DNA of 53,229 bases from JAWLCQ01 sp041687095. Its GTDB lineage: Bacteria > Planctomycetota > Phycisphaerae > SM23-33. The stretch spans positions 1 through 53,229 of the forward strand of contig JAWLCQ010000011.1 of NCBI GenBank assembly GCA_041687095.1. Direction: 5' to 3'. Positions 41,341 through 51,606 of the stretch are shown here, piece after piece. Numbering within the stretch: the stretch's first letter is position 1; the number at the start of each line of letters is the position of its first letter. A model generated the notes under the pieces. That model was not told the DNA's origin. It saw only the letters and a list, made by a program, of their open reading frames with translations, and ran no database searches. A program made the position numbers and the translations under genes.

Positions 41341-41410
41341 GGGGTGCCACGGCTGCGCTGTTCACAGCCGTGCTCGCACGGGCACGCGGCGGGACACGGG
41401 TTGGGCAGAC
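41341..41410. repeat. CACGGCTG...CAGCCGTG palindromic repeat, copy 4
   Basis: GGGTGCCACGGCTGCGCTG then TTCACAGCCGTGCTCGCACG and GACACGGGTTGGGCAGACCG. Same family as 13896, 15180 and 51607. Confidence 0.75.
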
Positions 41411-41501
41411 CGGTCGCTCCCGCGACAGGGACGTGGCGGCGGCTCGGCGTGGGCCCCGTCCCGGCGCTGCGGGACCTTCTAGAAACGTCCCACGCCCCCC
41501 G

Positions 41502-42914
41502 TCAGTTCCCCCGCCACGACCGCTGCAGCGCCACGGCCGCGACGAACCACACCGCCACCGCTCCGCACGCGATGGCCAGCACCCACCACCCGCCCCACAG
41601 CGCCAGGAGCGGGACGGCCATGGAGGTCCAGAGGCCCCCGCCCATGAACGGTTCGTGCATGAGCTGCTTGTAGGCGAAGGCGTCGGCGGCGGGGGACTCG
41701 TAGTCGGGATCCACCACGCGCAGGAGCATCAGCCCCGTGGCCGTCACCCCCATGGACTGCCCGAGTTCGGCGATGGAGCGTTCGAACCACGCGTCGGGCA
41801 GCAACCGCCGCGCGAGGATGAGCACGCAGAAGACGTTCCACGCGATGGCGGCGAACATGATGATCAGGAACGGGACGAGCCCGTGGACGATGGCGTCGAT
41901 GCGGATGGTGGCGACGGCGGCGACGACCAGGAAGTCCAGCGCCGCGTTCTGGATCCGCCGCGTCAGCCCGTGGTCGATGAGCTGGTGGCGGTCGAACCGC
42001 TGCTCGAGGATCTGCACCACCAGCCCCCCGATCATGCACAGCGGGAACAGCGGGAAGCTGGCCAGGGCCTTGTGCAGCCCCTCGGACGGGATTGGGGCGG
42101 CCGCCAGGACCAGGAGCTGCTTGATCGCCCACCCGACCCCCACGGCGAGGCCGACGGCGACGAGTTGGAGGGTGAAGCACTCGATGGCGTCGCTCTTGAC
42201 GGTGAGGCGCCCGGCGGAGGGGCGGCGGTCGACGGGGATCACCCCGATCACCTCGTCCTCGGGGATGGCCTCGGGACTGCTGCCGCGGTGCGTGTGCCCG
42301 CGGCGGACGGCCCAGTTCACCAGCGCCATGCCCACCACGACGGCCGAGATGATCCCCACCGTCGCCGACGCCAGGGCGAAATCCTTCCCCGCCTCCCACC
42401 CCTGCTCCGCGAACGTGCGGGCCAGCCCGCTCGCCGTCCCGTGCCCCCCCTCGAACCCCACGGGGATGATCGCCCCGAACATCGCCGGGAGCCCCAGGTC
42501 CGCAAACAGCGGGGCGATGAGCAGCAGGAACAGCCCCACCCCGACGACGTACTGGCCCCAGGCGACGATCTGGCCGTAGGCGAGCTGCGGCCCGCCCCGC
42601 CGCCAGATCGTCCGCAGGCTCGGAACCGTCACGCCCAGGAACAGGCACGCGAAGACGATGTTGATAAGGAAGCCCGGCAGACGCCCCCATCCGCCCGTCC
42701 ACAGCGGGACCGTCCCCCACGCCCACTCCGCCCACCCCGCCGCGCCCTCGCCCGACCCGATGAGCTTGAGCCCCTGGAGCACCCCCAGGCCCACCAGCCC
42801 CCCGATCACGCACGAGGGCAGGTAGAGCCTCTGCAGCAGGCGGAAGCGCATCCGCAGCACGTGCCCCACCCCCAGCAGCAGACACAGCGCGACGAACGGC
42901 AGGACAATCTCCAT
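41502..42914 (-). CDS. gltS: Sodium/glutamate symporter (GltS, ESS family)
   Basis: From the ATG at 42914, preceded by a full AAGGAGG, the product is 470 aa. It is all membrane: more than ten hydrophobic segments. GFEGGHGTASGLARTFAEQGW is the conserved ESS reentrant-loop motif, repeated in related form as AELGQSMGVTATGLMLLRVVD. It imports glutamate with sodium. It is about 70 aa longer than the E. coli protein because of cytoplasmic loops (for instance RGSSPEAIPEDEVIGVIP). It stands alone. Confidence 0.88.
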   Translation of the reverse strand: MEIVLPFVALCLLLGVGHVLRMRFRLLQRLYLPSCVIGGLVGLGVLQGLKLIGSGEGAAGWAEWAWGTVPLWTGGWGRLPGFLINIVFACLFLGVTVPSLRTIWRRGGPQLAYGQIVAWGQYVVGVGLFLLLIAPLFADLGLPAMFGAIIPVGFEGGHGTASGLARTFAEQGWEAGKDFALASATVGIISAVVVGMALVNWAVRRGHTHRGSSPEAIPEDEVIGVIPVDRRPSAGRLTVKSDAIECFTLQLVAVGLAVGVGWAIKQLLVLAAAPIPSEGLHKALASFPLFPLCMIGGLVVQILEQRFDRHQLIDHGLTRRIQNAALDFLVVAAVATIRIDAIVHGLVPFLIIMFAAIAWNVFCVLILARRLLPDAWFERSIAELGQSMGVTATGLMLLRVVDPDYESPAADAFAYKQLMHEPFMGGGLWTSMAVPLLALWGGWWVLAIACGAVAVWFVAAVALQRSWRGN

Positions 42915-43094
42915 GGGAACCTCCTTGCTTGCGGGCGAATGGGCATGTGGTAGCACAACCCCCGCCCATGGGCAACCCGAACTCCCGATCCGAACTCACG
43001 TCGGGCCCCTCTCCGGCCGATACACCCTTGCAGCAAGGCGTTCCGGAGGACGCCGCGGGCCCACCGCGCCCGCGGGCATACGTGGAGGCTGCCG

Positions 43095-43907
43095 TTGTCT
43101 CGATCCGCGATGATTCATCTGCACTGGCTGGGGGAAGCCCCCCCCGACACCGCCGCGCCCGCCCTGACCGTCCCGCTGGAGATCCGCGTGTACGGGCAGA
43201 CCCTGCGGGGATCGCTGACGGCGAGCGGGGAGGAGATCCGCCTGGGCGACCTCGTCGCCCCCGCCCGCCGCATCGCCGCCGCCGTCTGCGACGCCACGCT
43301 CCGCCAGACCGCCGACCACGGCGCCCACGTCCCCTGCCGCCGCGGCTGCAGCGCCTGCTGCCGCTACCTCGTGCCCCTCTCCCCGCCCGAGGCGGCGAGG
43401 ATGTACGAGGACCTCGCCGCCCTGCCCCCGCCCCTGCGGACAGGGGCCCTGGAACGGTTCTGCGCCCACGGCCGCACCGTTCTCGACGCCCTCGCCGACG
43501 CCCCCGGCCACCGCCCGCCCGAGCCCGTCGGCCGCTGGTACGCGGGACTCGACCTCGACTGCCCCCTGCTCGATCCGCGGGGCTCGTGCCTCCTCTACCC
43601 CGCCCGCCCCCTCGCCTGCCGCGAGCACTTCGCCGCCTCCGACCCCGCCCACTGCGCGGGCTACGCCGCCGGGGTCGGGCGGACCGTCGAACCACCCTTC
43701 AGCATGGTCAACGCCCTGTCGCTCCTGGCGGGCGAACTGGAGCAGACCGAGCCCGAGAGCGTCCTGCTCCCCCTCGCCCCCGCCTGGGCCGACGCCCACG
43801 CCCCCCGCCTCGCCCGCACCTGGACGCCCCCCGAGGTCCTCCCCCGCTTCGCCCGCACCGTCCACCTCCTCGCGACGTGCGCCCAGCAGGCGATCGAAGC
43901 GGCCTGA
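43095..43907 (+). CDS. YkgJ-type cysteine-cluster protein
   Basis: The product is 270 aa if the TTG at 43095 is used; it has GGAGG at 6-nt spacing, while the ATG at 43110 has no site. The CxxxCxxCC motif (C81, C85, C88, C89) reads HVPCRRGCSACCR, followed by DCPLLDPRGSCLLYPARPLA and CREHFA. This cysteine pattern defines the YkgJ/Fli(B)-like family, thought to bind zinc or an iron-sulfur cluster. Function unknown. Confidence 0.75.
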   Translation: MSRSAMIHLHWLGEAPPDTAAPALTVPLEIRVYGQTLRGSLTASGEEIRLGDLVAPARRIAAAVCDATLRQTADHGAHVPCRRGCSACCRYLVPLSPPEAARMYEDLAALPPPLRTGALERFCAHGRTVLDALADAPGHRPPEPVGRWYAGLDLDCPLLDPRGSCLLYPARPLACREHFAASDPAHCAGYAAGVGRTVEPPFSMVNALSLLAGELEQTEPESVLLPLAPAWADAHAPRLARTWTPPEVLPRFARTVHLLATCAQQAIEAA

Positions 43908-43909
43908 GG

Positions 43910-44358
43910 GGGATGTGGGATTTCGGATTGGGGATTTCGGATTTGCGTAACCGTTCACGCCTTCGCAGACAGCAGCGAAGGCGTGAAGAGAAGAAACAGC
44001 CCCGAAGAAAGGGATTTCGCAGATTATGAGATTGCGCAGATTACGGCGAAGGAGAACATCGCTCTTCTCTCTCTTCTGCGTAATCCTGAAATCTGTGTAA
44101 TCCCCTTCTCTCCGGCTGTTTCTTCAGGCTCTCGTCGCCGCGTGCACAGGCGTGAACGGTTACGGATTTGCGTGGGTAGGGGTCCTGCGTCCCGTTCGAG
44201 AAGAGGGCTTCAATGCGTGCGAACGGGGAATTGCTGTTCTCGGTGCGGGACTGCGGGGGGCGTCCGTTTGCCTCAACTCCATGGACCCCGAATTGTCGCA
44301 GGACCCCGGACACACCATCCCCCAAATCCGAACTCCGAAATCCCAAATCCGAAATCCA
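43910..44358. repeat. GGGATTTCGGATT-word hairpin containing the second MITE
   Basis: The left arm 43910-43946 (GGGATTTCGGATTGGGGATT...) and right arm 44321-44358 (CCCAAATCCGAACTCCGAAA...) are complementary word arrays. The MITE at 43947-44163 sits at the end of the left arm. This fills most of the 508-bp gap before mutS. Confidence 0.75.
43947..44163. mobile_element. 217-bp IS66-type MITE, copy 2
   Basis: Ends GTAACCGTTCACGCCT with the inverted copy at 44148-44163; length identical to copy 1. Perfect 8-bp target duplication GGATTTGC at 43939-43946 and 44164-44171. The interior is an imperfect palindrome with CGCAGATT words. No gene inside is credible. The perfect duplication suggests a more recent insertion than copy 1. 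Confidence 0.9.
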
Positions 44359-44373
44359 TTCCGCAACCCCTCC

Positions 44374-44403
44374 TTGTCCCCCCGCCGTTCCCTTCCGTAT
44401 GAT
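44374..44403 (+). promoter_or_regulatory. Probable mutS promoter
   Basis: TTGTCC (44374-44379), an 18-bp spacer and TATGAT (44398-44403) lie 12 nt before the ATG. The transcript leader would be about 5 nt, too short for a ribosome-binding site. Confidence 0.5.
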
Positions 44404-44415
44404 CGTGGGAACGCC

Positions 44416-47046
44416 ATGACCCACGACACCCATCCCGAACTCGACACGCCGGCCATGCGGCAGTACCGGTCCTTCAAGGACCAGTACCCGGACTACATCC
44501 TGCTGTTCCGCATGGGCGACTTCTACGAGATGTTCTACGAGGACGCCAAGACGGCCTCGCGGGTCCTGGGGCTCACGCTGACGTCCCGCTCCAAGGGCCC
44601 CACCGCGATCCCGCTGGCGGGCCTGCCCTACCACGCGCTGGACGGATACCTCCGGCGGCTGATCCAGGCGGGGCACCGCGTCGCCATCTGCGAGCAGGTC
44701 CAGGACCCCAAGGACGCCAAGGGCGTCGTCGAGCGCGACGTCACCCGCCTCGTCACCCCCGGGACGATCACCGACGAGGAACTCCTCGAGCAGCGGGAGG
44801 GCAACTTCCTCGCGGGCGTCTTCGACGCGGGCAAGCCCGCCAAGGCCGGGGAGCGCCACGAGATCGGCCTGGCGTGGGTGGAGCTGTCCACCGGGAACTT
44901 CTGGGCGACGAGCGTCCCCCCCGAGCACCTGCTCGACGAACTCATCCGCATCCGCCCCGCGGAGGTCCTCTTCCCCGACGGCTCGCGGTTCGACACGCCC
45001 GAGTGGCGGGAGTCGGCGAAACAGCAGGTGGGCACGGTCCCCACGTCCCGCCCCCCGTGGTCCTTCGGGGCGCACGCGGCGAGGCGGGCGCTGCAGGAGC
45101 ACTTCGGGACGACGACGCTGGAGGGGTTCGGGTTCGCGGAGTCCGGCCCGCCGCTGTCGGCGGCGGGGGCGGTGATCGAGTACCTCCGCGAGACGCAGCG
45201 GACCGCCCTGGAGCACATCCGCACGCTCCGCCGCTTCGACCGCCGCGACCACATGGCCATCGACGGCAATACCCTGCGGTGCCTCGAGGTCCACCGCACG
45301 CTGCGGACCAACCAGCGGGCAGGGTCGCTCCTGGCGTGCATCGACCGCACGTGCACGGGCCTCGGCGCCCGCCTGCTGGAGCGGTGGCTGACCTTCCCCC
45401 TCACCCGCTACGGGGCCATCCTCGCCCGCCAGGACGCCGTCGAGGAACTCGCCGCCGACCGCAAGCGCCTCTCCGCCCTCCGCGAGCAGCTCCAGACCGT
45501 CGCCCAGATCGACCGCATCGCCGCCGCCATCGCCATGGCCCGCGTGCGCCCGCGCGAACTGGTCCACCTGGGCGCCTCCCTCCGCCTGCTGCCCGACCTC
45601 CGCCGCCTCCTGCAAGGCTGCCGATCCGACCTGCTCTCGGGGGCGCTGCCCGCCCTGGAGGGCCTCGACGCCCCCGCCGAACTCATCGCCGCCGCCCTCG
45701 ACCCCCAGTGCTCCAACGTCCTCCGCGACGGGGGCGTCATCGCCAACGGGTACAGCGAGGACCTCGACCGCCTCCGCCGCATCGGGTCCGACGGGCAGTC
45801 GTGGCTCGCCCAGTACCAGGCCGACCTCACCAAACGCACCAACATCCCCAGCCTCAAGGTGGGGTACAACAAGGTCTTCGGGTACTACATCGAAGTCACC
45901 AACGTCCACTCCGCCAAGGTCCCCCCCGACTTCGTCCGCAAGCAGACCCTCAAGAACGCCGAACGCTACCTCACCGACGAACTCAAGCGCTACGAGGCCG
46001 ACGCCCTCACCGCCGAACAACGCGCCAAGTCCCTCGAGGTCGACCTCTTCGAACAGCTCCGCCGCCAACTCGCCGAGTTCCTCGTCCCCCTCCAGGATGC
46101 CGCCGACGCCCTCGCCCAACTCGACGTGCTCGCCGCCCTCGCCGCCCTCGCCGTCGAACGCGGGTACGTCCGCCCCACCATCACGCAGGACAACGTCCTG
46201 GAGATCATCAACGGCCGCCACCCCGTGCTCTCCGAGCAGCTCCGCGAGCAGTTCGTCCCCAACGACGTAGTCATGGGAGCGAAGAACGACCGCCTGCTGC
46301 TCATCACGGGCCCGAACATGAGCGGCAAAAGCACGTACATCCGCCAGGTGGCGCTGCTGGTGCTGCTGGCGCAGACGGGCAGCTTCGTCCCCGCCGAGCG
46401 CGCCACCATCGGGCTCGCCGACCGCATCTTCACCCGCGTGGGCGCCGCCGATGAACTCGCCCGCGGGCTGTCCACGTTCATGCTCGAGATGGTCGAGACC
46501 GCCAACATCCTCAACAACGCCACCTCCCGCTCGCTCGTCATCCTCGACGAGGTCGGGCGGGGCACGAGCACGTACGACGGGCTGTCCCTCGCGTGGGCGA
46601 TCTGCGAGTACCTCGCCCTCCGCGTCAAGTGCCGCGCCCTCTTCGCCACCCACTACCACGAACTGACCGAACTCGAGACCATCCTCGACGGGACCAAGAA
46701 CCTCAACGTCGCCGTCCGCGAATGGGCCGACGAGGTCATCTTCCTGCACAAGATCGTCGAGGGCGGGACGGACCGGAGCTACGGCATCCACGTCGCCCGC
46801 CTCGCGGGCGTCCCCAAGGAGTGCATCGACCGCGCCAAGGCCATCCTCCCCCAGATCCAGGCCCACTTGGCCGAGCACCTCGACATGCCCGCCCTCGCCG
46901 CCCGCGCCCGCGACGCCGCCAAACAAATGCAACTCTTCGCCGACCCCGCCACCCGCGTCGCCCGCGACCTCAAGTCCACCGATCTCGACAACCTCACCCC
47001 CCTCGCCGCCCTCGACCTCCTCCGAAAACTCAAAGCCGAACTCTGA
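44416..47046 (+). CDS. mutS: DNA mismatch repair protein MutS
   Basis: The product is 876 aa. The mismatch-binding motif is LLFRMGDFYEMFYEDAKTAS with the F-x-E. LLLITGPNMSGKSTYIRQVA is the Walker A (near residue 640), followed by FTRVGAADELARGLSTFMLE and RSLVILDEVGRGTSTYDGLS (Walker B). FATHYHELTELE and GIHVARLAGVP follow in order. It recognises mismatches in newly replicated DNA. Start at the ATG at 44416 agrees with the family N-terminus; upstream open codons are repeat sequence. mutL is not in the window. Confidence 0.96.
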   Translation: MTHDTHPELDTPAMRQYRSFKDQYPDYILLFRMGDFYEMFYEDAKTASRVLGLTLTSRSKGPTAIPLAGLPYHALDGYLRRLIQAGHRVAICEQVQDPKDAKGVVERDVTRLVTPGTITDEELLEQREGNFLAGVFDAGKPAKAGERHEIGLAWVELSTGNFWATSVPPEHLLDELIRIRPAEVLFPDGSRFDTPEWRESAKQQVGTVPTSRPPWSFGAHAARRALQEHFGTTTLEGFGFAESGPPLSAAGAVIEYLRETQRTALEHIRTLRRFDRRDHMAIDGNTLRCLEVHRTLRTNQRAGSLLACIDRTCTGLGARLLERWLTFPLTRYGAILARQDAVEELAADRKRLSALREQLQTVAQIDRIAAAIAMARVRPRELVHLGASLRLLPDLRRLLQGCRSDLLSGALPALEGLDAPAELIAAALDPQCSNVLRDGGVIANGYSEDLDRLRRIGSDGQSWLAQYQADLTKRTNIPSLKVGYNKVFGYYIEVTNVHSAKVPPDFVRKQTLKNAERYLTDELKRYEADALTAEQRAKSLEVDLFEQLRRQLAEFLVPLQDAADALAQLDVLAALAALAVERGYVRPTITQDNVLEIINGRHPVLSEQLREQFVPNDVVMGAKNDRLLLITGPNMSGKSTYIRQVALLVLLAQTGSFVPAERATIGLADRIFTRVGAADELARGLSTFMLEMVETANILNNATSRSLVILDEVGRGTSTYDGLSLAWAICEYLALRVKCRALFATHYHELTELETILDGTKNLNVAVREWADEVIFLHKIVEGGTDRSYGIHVARLAGVPKECIDRAKAILPQIQAHLAEHLDMPALAARARDAAKQMQLFADPATRVARDLKSTDLDNLTPLAALDLLRKLKAEL

Positions 47047-47079
47047 CCCGCTGCTCGTCTCTCCTTCCTTCACAGCAGC

Positions 47080-47180
47080 GGGGATGCAGGGGATGCAGGG
47101 GATGGGGAGAGAAATCCTCTTGAGCGGGGATGAACGCAGATGAACGCGGATGAGGGAGGGGGAGAACCGGGGAACCAAAG
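47080..47180. repeat. GGGATGCA and GATGAACGCA word repeats, one arm
   Basis: CAGCGGGGATGCAGGGGATG then GAGCGGGGATGAACGCAGATG... and finally CCAGGAACCGGGAACCGGGG. These are the same word families as at 16359, 25039 and 48364. Confidence 0.65.
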
Positions 47181-47304
47181 ACCAGGAACCGGGAACCGGG
47201 GAACGAGACAACGCGGGATCGCGGGTTGCGGGGGAGTCTCCCCGAACCGCGGACTGTCGTTCCGTCGTCTCGTTTAGCGGCGGGCGGCACGCCCGCCCTG
47301 GACG

Positions 47305-48066
47305 TCACTTCCCCTCCCCGCGCAGGGACTCCTCGATCATCTCGGCGGCGTTGGCGTCGCGAGGCGGGTCGGCGAGCAGGTGGGCGTTGAAGGTCGCCAA
47401 CTGCTCTGGCGTCACCCGCTCCAGGAACCTGCGATGGTCGGATGGGTGGATGAAGAGCATGTCACTGGGCCCCCCGTCGGCATACACCCGCAGAAAGACG
47501 CTGCTATACTTCCCGCTCAGAAACCGCCACACGTGCCGATGCTCCGGATGCTCCCGGAGATACCACGCCATGAACGCCTCCTCCCCCGAAGTGCGCTTGA
47601 TCTCCTCGCGGGAACGGAACCACGACGTACTCTCGCGCTTGAGCGACCGGCACTGCGGGCAGAAGTACGTCCGCCGCTTCCAGATGAACGTCCCCGTCCG
47701 GTCCACGATCAGGTCGAAGGCGATCGCGCCCGCCAGCAGCACCACCCCGGTGATCAGCGCTTTTCGCATGGTCCATAGCCCTCGACGGTAGTGTACCGCG
47801 CGCGGTGGGCGGCGGTGTCGGAGCAGGTCCCACACTGCGATCAGGACCGCGGCCAGAAGTATCCCCATGTCATGCCACACGTCGCGCGGGGCATCCGAAG
47901 ACATCCTGGCAAGGCTGGAGATGATCCAGTCCACGAAGGCAATCAGGAACGCAGAAAGGAGCACGAGCCGGATGAAACGCAAGACCGCAGACATCGACTG
48001 CGTGCTGAACGCCGTCGCTCTGTCTCCGCGGAATCCTGCACCGTCTCGAAGCCGCTTGCGTCGCAT
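47305..48066 (-). CDS. Hypothetical membrane protein with FCPQC motif; possible two-gene fusion
   Basis: The frame from the ATG at 48066 encodes 253 aa. Transmembrane segments lie at about 26-52 and 68-86, and a third begins at the internal ATG at 47769 (MRKALITGVVLLAGAIAFDLI). The C-terminal part has YFCPQCRSLKRESTSWFRSR, a probable zinc knuckle, and a polar region ending SLRGEGK. The sequence before the internal ATG (GAGGGCTATGGACCATGCG) closely repeats that before the first ATG (GAGGCGGTGGACCATGCG), so 47305-47769 may be an independent 154-aa gene. Family not recognised. Confidence 0.65.
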   Translation of the reverse strand: MRRKRLRDGAGFRGDRATAFSTQSMSAVLRFIRLVLLSAFLIAFVDWIISSLARMSSDAPRDVWHDMGILLAAVLIAVWDLLRHRRPPRAVHYRRGLWTMRKALITGVVLLAGAIAFDLIVDRTGTFIWKRRTYFCPQCRSLKRESTSWFRSREEIKRTSGEEAFMAWYLREHPEHRHVWRFLSGKYSSVFLRVYADGGPSDMLFIHPSDHRRFLERVTPEQLATFNAHLLADPPRDANAAEMIEESLRGEGK

Positions 48067-48253
48067 GGTCCACCGCCTCGGTTGTATTGTACGCCGCCGT
48101 GGATTGTCCGGCGAGTTCAAAGCAAGCCTCCAAAGCGCAGCGGCTCACCGTCACTTCTCAACGGATCGGGGCTGACGGCCGGGCGCCACGCCAGATCCCC
48201 GCCGCACTCCAAGGCGCCCCGTGGGGTATGCGCATTCTTAATGCGGCCCGGCC

Positions 48254-48315
48254 TTGCCGGGTCCTCCCACCCGGGATATAATTCGATAGTTGGCGAAGTG
48301 ACGAATTATCCCGGG
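48254..48315 (+). promoter_or_regulatory. ars operon promoter and ArsR operator
   Basis: TTGCCG (48254-48259), a 17-bp spacer and TATAAT (48277-48282) form a promoter with a start near 48289. The palindrome TTCGATAGTTGGCGAA (48282-48297) covers the start site. A larger inverted repeat CCCGGGATATAATTCG / CGAATTATCCCGGG spans 48270-48315 around it. Position and symmetry fit a repressor site for the ArsR encoded downstream. The leader to arsR is about 160 nt and contains GATGAACGCA-type words at 48364-48397. Confidence 0.75.
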
Positions 48316-48450
48316 CCCGCGACGGGCGGAGAGGATGCGTTCCCGCGGATCTGCCGATCCGCCTGATCTGCGTTCATCTGCGTTCATCCCCGCTGACCCT
48401 CTGGGACCCGTCGGCGGGGCGGGAGCGGGTCCGCGACGAGGATGTGAACC

Positions 48451-48813
48451 GTGCGAGAGTTCCTGAACATCACCAAGGCCTTGGGCGACGAGAACCGCGT
48501 GCGGGCGCTGATGGCGGTGGCGGGCGGGGAGCTGTGCGTCTGCCAGCTCATCGAGCTGCTCGGCCTTGCCCCCTCCACCGTCTCCAAGCACATGGCCATC
48601 CTCCACCAGGCCGGGCTCGTCGCCACCCGCAAGGACGGGCGGTGGATCTACTACCGCCTCCCCGACGAACCCCACGATCCCTGCGTCCGCACGGCCCTCG
48701 CGATGGCCGGGGAGTGCCTCGCCCGCGACGGGCGCATCCGCGACGACGCCCAGCGCCTCAAGTGCATCCGCCGCATGAGCCGCACCGAACTCTGCACCCA
48801 CTACCATGAGTGA
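48451..48813 (+). CDS. arsR: ArsR-family arsenic-responsive repressor
   Basis: The product is 120 aa from a GTG. The winged helix contains ELCVCQLIELLGLAPSTVSK, whose C29 and C31 form the classical As(III)-binding site in the recognition-helix region. Further cysteines (C78, C89, C105, C115) could add a ligand. RKDGRWIYYRL is the wing. It is the first gene of the arsenic cluster and probably represses it at the operator at 48282-48297. Confidence 0.92.
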   Translation: MREFLNITKALGDENRVRALMAVAGGELCVCQLIELLGLAPSTVSKHMAILHQAGLVATRKDGRWIYYRLPDEPHDPCVRTALAMAGECLARDGRIRDDAQRLKCIRRMSRTELCTHYHE

Positions 48814-48935
48814 CACCCGTACCAGATCGTTCGCATGCCGCGTGAGTGGACGTGGTTGCCGCGCTTCGCTCCGCACGCCGCGGCACCCACACGCAGGCCT
48901 TTCGCAAGGCACATGACCCCCTCCAAGGAGCCCCC

Positions 48936-49370
48936 ATGAACCGCAAGCTCAAAGTCCTGTTCCTGTGCACCGGAAACTCCTGCCGCTCCCAGATGGCCGA
49001 GGGCTGGGCCCGCCACCTGCGGGGCGACGTGCTCGACGCGTACTCCGCCGGGATCGAAACCCACGGCATGAACCCCCACGCTGTCCGCGTGATGGCCGAG
49101 GCGGGCGTGAACATCGCGCCCCAGCACTCCAAGACCGTCGCGGAAGTCCTCAACGTGCCCTTCGACTACGTGATCACCGTCTGCGGGCACGCCCACGAGA
49201 CCTGCCCCGTCTTCCCGGGCCGGGCGAAGGTCGTGCACGTGGGGTTCGACGACCCGCCCAAGCTCGCCAAGGCGGCCGCCACGGAGGACGAGGCCCTCGC
49301 CTGCTACCGCCGCGTCCGCGACGAGATCCGCCGCTACGTCGAGACGCTGCCCGGGTCGCTGACCGCGTGA
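48936..49370 (+). CDS. arsC: Arsenate reductase, thioredoxin-coupled type
   Basis: From the ATG preceded by AAGGAG the product is 144 aa. It has the low-molecular-weight phosphatase fold: CTGNSCR (C11 to R17) is the CX5R loop. C83 and C90 in CGHAHETC are the resolving cysteines, matching the positions in Bacillus and Staphylococcus ArsC, and GFDDPPKL carries the catalytic aspartate. It reduces arsenate to arsenite in the cytoplasm. The 122-bp gap from arsR holds a GTGGTTGCCGCGCTTCGCTC-type palindrome (48851-48889). Confidence 0.95.
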   Translation: MNRKLKVLFLCTGNSCRSQMAEGWARHLRGDVLDAYSAGIETHGMNPHAVRVMAEAGVNIAPQHSKTVAEVLNVPFDYVITVCGHAHETCPVFPGRAKVVHVGFDDPPKLAKAAATEDEALACYRRVRDEIRRYVETLPGSLTA

Positions 49371-49372
49371 AC

Positions 49373-49555
49373 CCCTCTCCCCTCGGGGAGAGGTCCCCGC
49401 GAAGCGGGGGGTGAGGGGGCCCTTCCAGACCAGCACGGTCAACGGCCCGCGGTGGGAGACGTCCGCTGCAGAATCCTGCCCGTGTCGCTCTGGAGGCGCC
49501 CCCTCATCTGTCGCTGCGCGACATCTTCTCCCCCGGGGGAGAAGGGTTGGTGCTA
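49373..49555. repeat. Two palindromic repeats between arsC and acr3
   Basis: CCCCTCTCCCCTCGGGGAGA and CGCGAAGCGGGGGGTGAGGG lie at 49373-49420. The CTGTCGCTGCGCGACA element with CCCCCGGGGGAGAAGGG lies at 49498-49550. Both families occur at 14.4-14.8 kb. They may weaken transcription between the two genes. Confidence 0.75.
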
Positions 49556-49578
49556 CTGAACGGCAAGGAATATCGACC

Positions 49579-50748
<1,170 letters not shown>

Positions 50749-50761
50749 AAAGGAGACAACG

Positions 50762-51544
50762 ATGTCTGACACGAACACGAACGGAACGCACGACCGAGTC
50801 CGCGAGGCCTACGGCGAGGTCGCTCGCAAGCAGACGTCCTGCTGCGAGGGGGCATCGGGCTGCTGCGACAACAAGGGCGAGTACACCGTGCCCGACCACC
50901 CGGTCCCCGAGTCCGAGATCGGCCTGTCGTGCGGGAACCCGCTCGCCTTCGGGCACATCCGCCCGGGCGACGTGGTGCTGGACCTTGGCAGCGGGGCGGG
51001 CAAGGACGTCTTCCTCGCCGCCCAAAAGGTCGGCGATTCCGGCCGAGCCATCGGGGTGGACATGACCCCCGACATGCTCGCCCTCGCTCGCCGCAACGCG
51101 GTGAAGTTCTTCATCGCCACCGGCCTGAGCAACGTCGAGTTCCGCGAGGGGTACATCGAGCACCTCCCCGTCGACGACGCGGGCGTGGACGTGGTGATCT
51201 CCAACTGCGTCATCAACCTCTCCCCCGACAAGCCGCAGGTCTTCCGCGAGATCCACCGCGTGCTCAAGCCCGGAGGGCGGATGGTCGTCAGCGACATCGT
51301 CCTCAACCGCCCGCTGCCCGAGTCCCTCCGCGACCACGCCGGGCTCTACGCCGCCTGCATCGCCGGGGCCCTCCTCCGCGACGAGTACCTCCACGCCATC
51401 CGCGACGCGGGCTTCGAGCGCGTCGAGGTCCTCAGCGACCACACCTACACCGCCGCCCCCGCCTGCGACGACCCCATCACCCGCGACGCCGCCCCCGCCC
51501 TCGCCGGAGCCGCCGCCAGCGTGACCATCCTGGCCGTCCGCTGA
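50762..51544 (+). CDS. arsM: Arsenite S-adenosylmethionine methyltransferase
   Basis: The product is 260 aa; AAAGGAGACAACG precedes the ATG. SAM motif VVLDLGSGAGKDVFLAA, then SNCVINLSPDKPQVFREIHR. C57 (LSCGNPLAFG), C149 and C199 (ACIAGALL) are the three cysteines that bind As(III) in characterised ArsM proteins. Extra CC pairs at 27-28 and 34-35 may pre-bind arsenic. It methylates arsenite to less acutely held species. Confidence 0.95.
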   Translation: MSDTNTNGTHDRVREAYGEVARKQTSCCEGASGCCDNKGEYTVPDHPVPESEIGLSCGNPLAFGHIRPGDVVLDLGSGAGKDVFLAAQKVGDSGRAIGVDMTPDMLALARRNAVKFFIATGLSNVEFREGYIEHLPVDDAGVDVVISNCVINLSPDKPQVFREIHRVLKPGGRMVVSDIVLNRPLPESLRDHAGLYAACIAGALLRDEYLHAIRDAGFERVEVLSDHTYTAAPACDDPITRDAAPALAGAAASVTILAVR

Positions 51545-51606
51545 AGGGCTGTTGCTGAGCGTCTCTCACCGCAGAGATCGCAGAGCACGCAGAGGCAATG
51601 GAGTGC

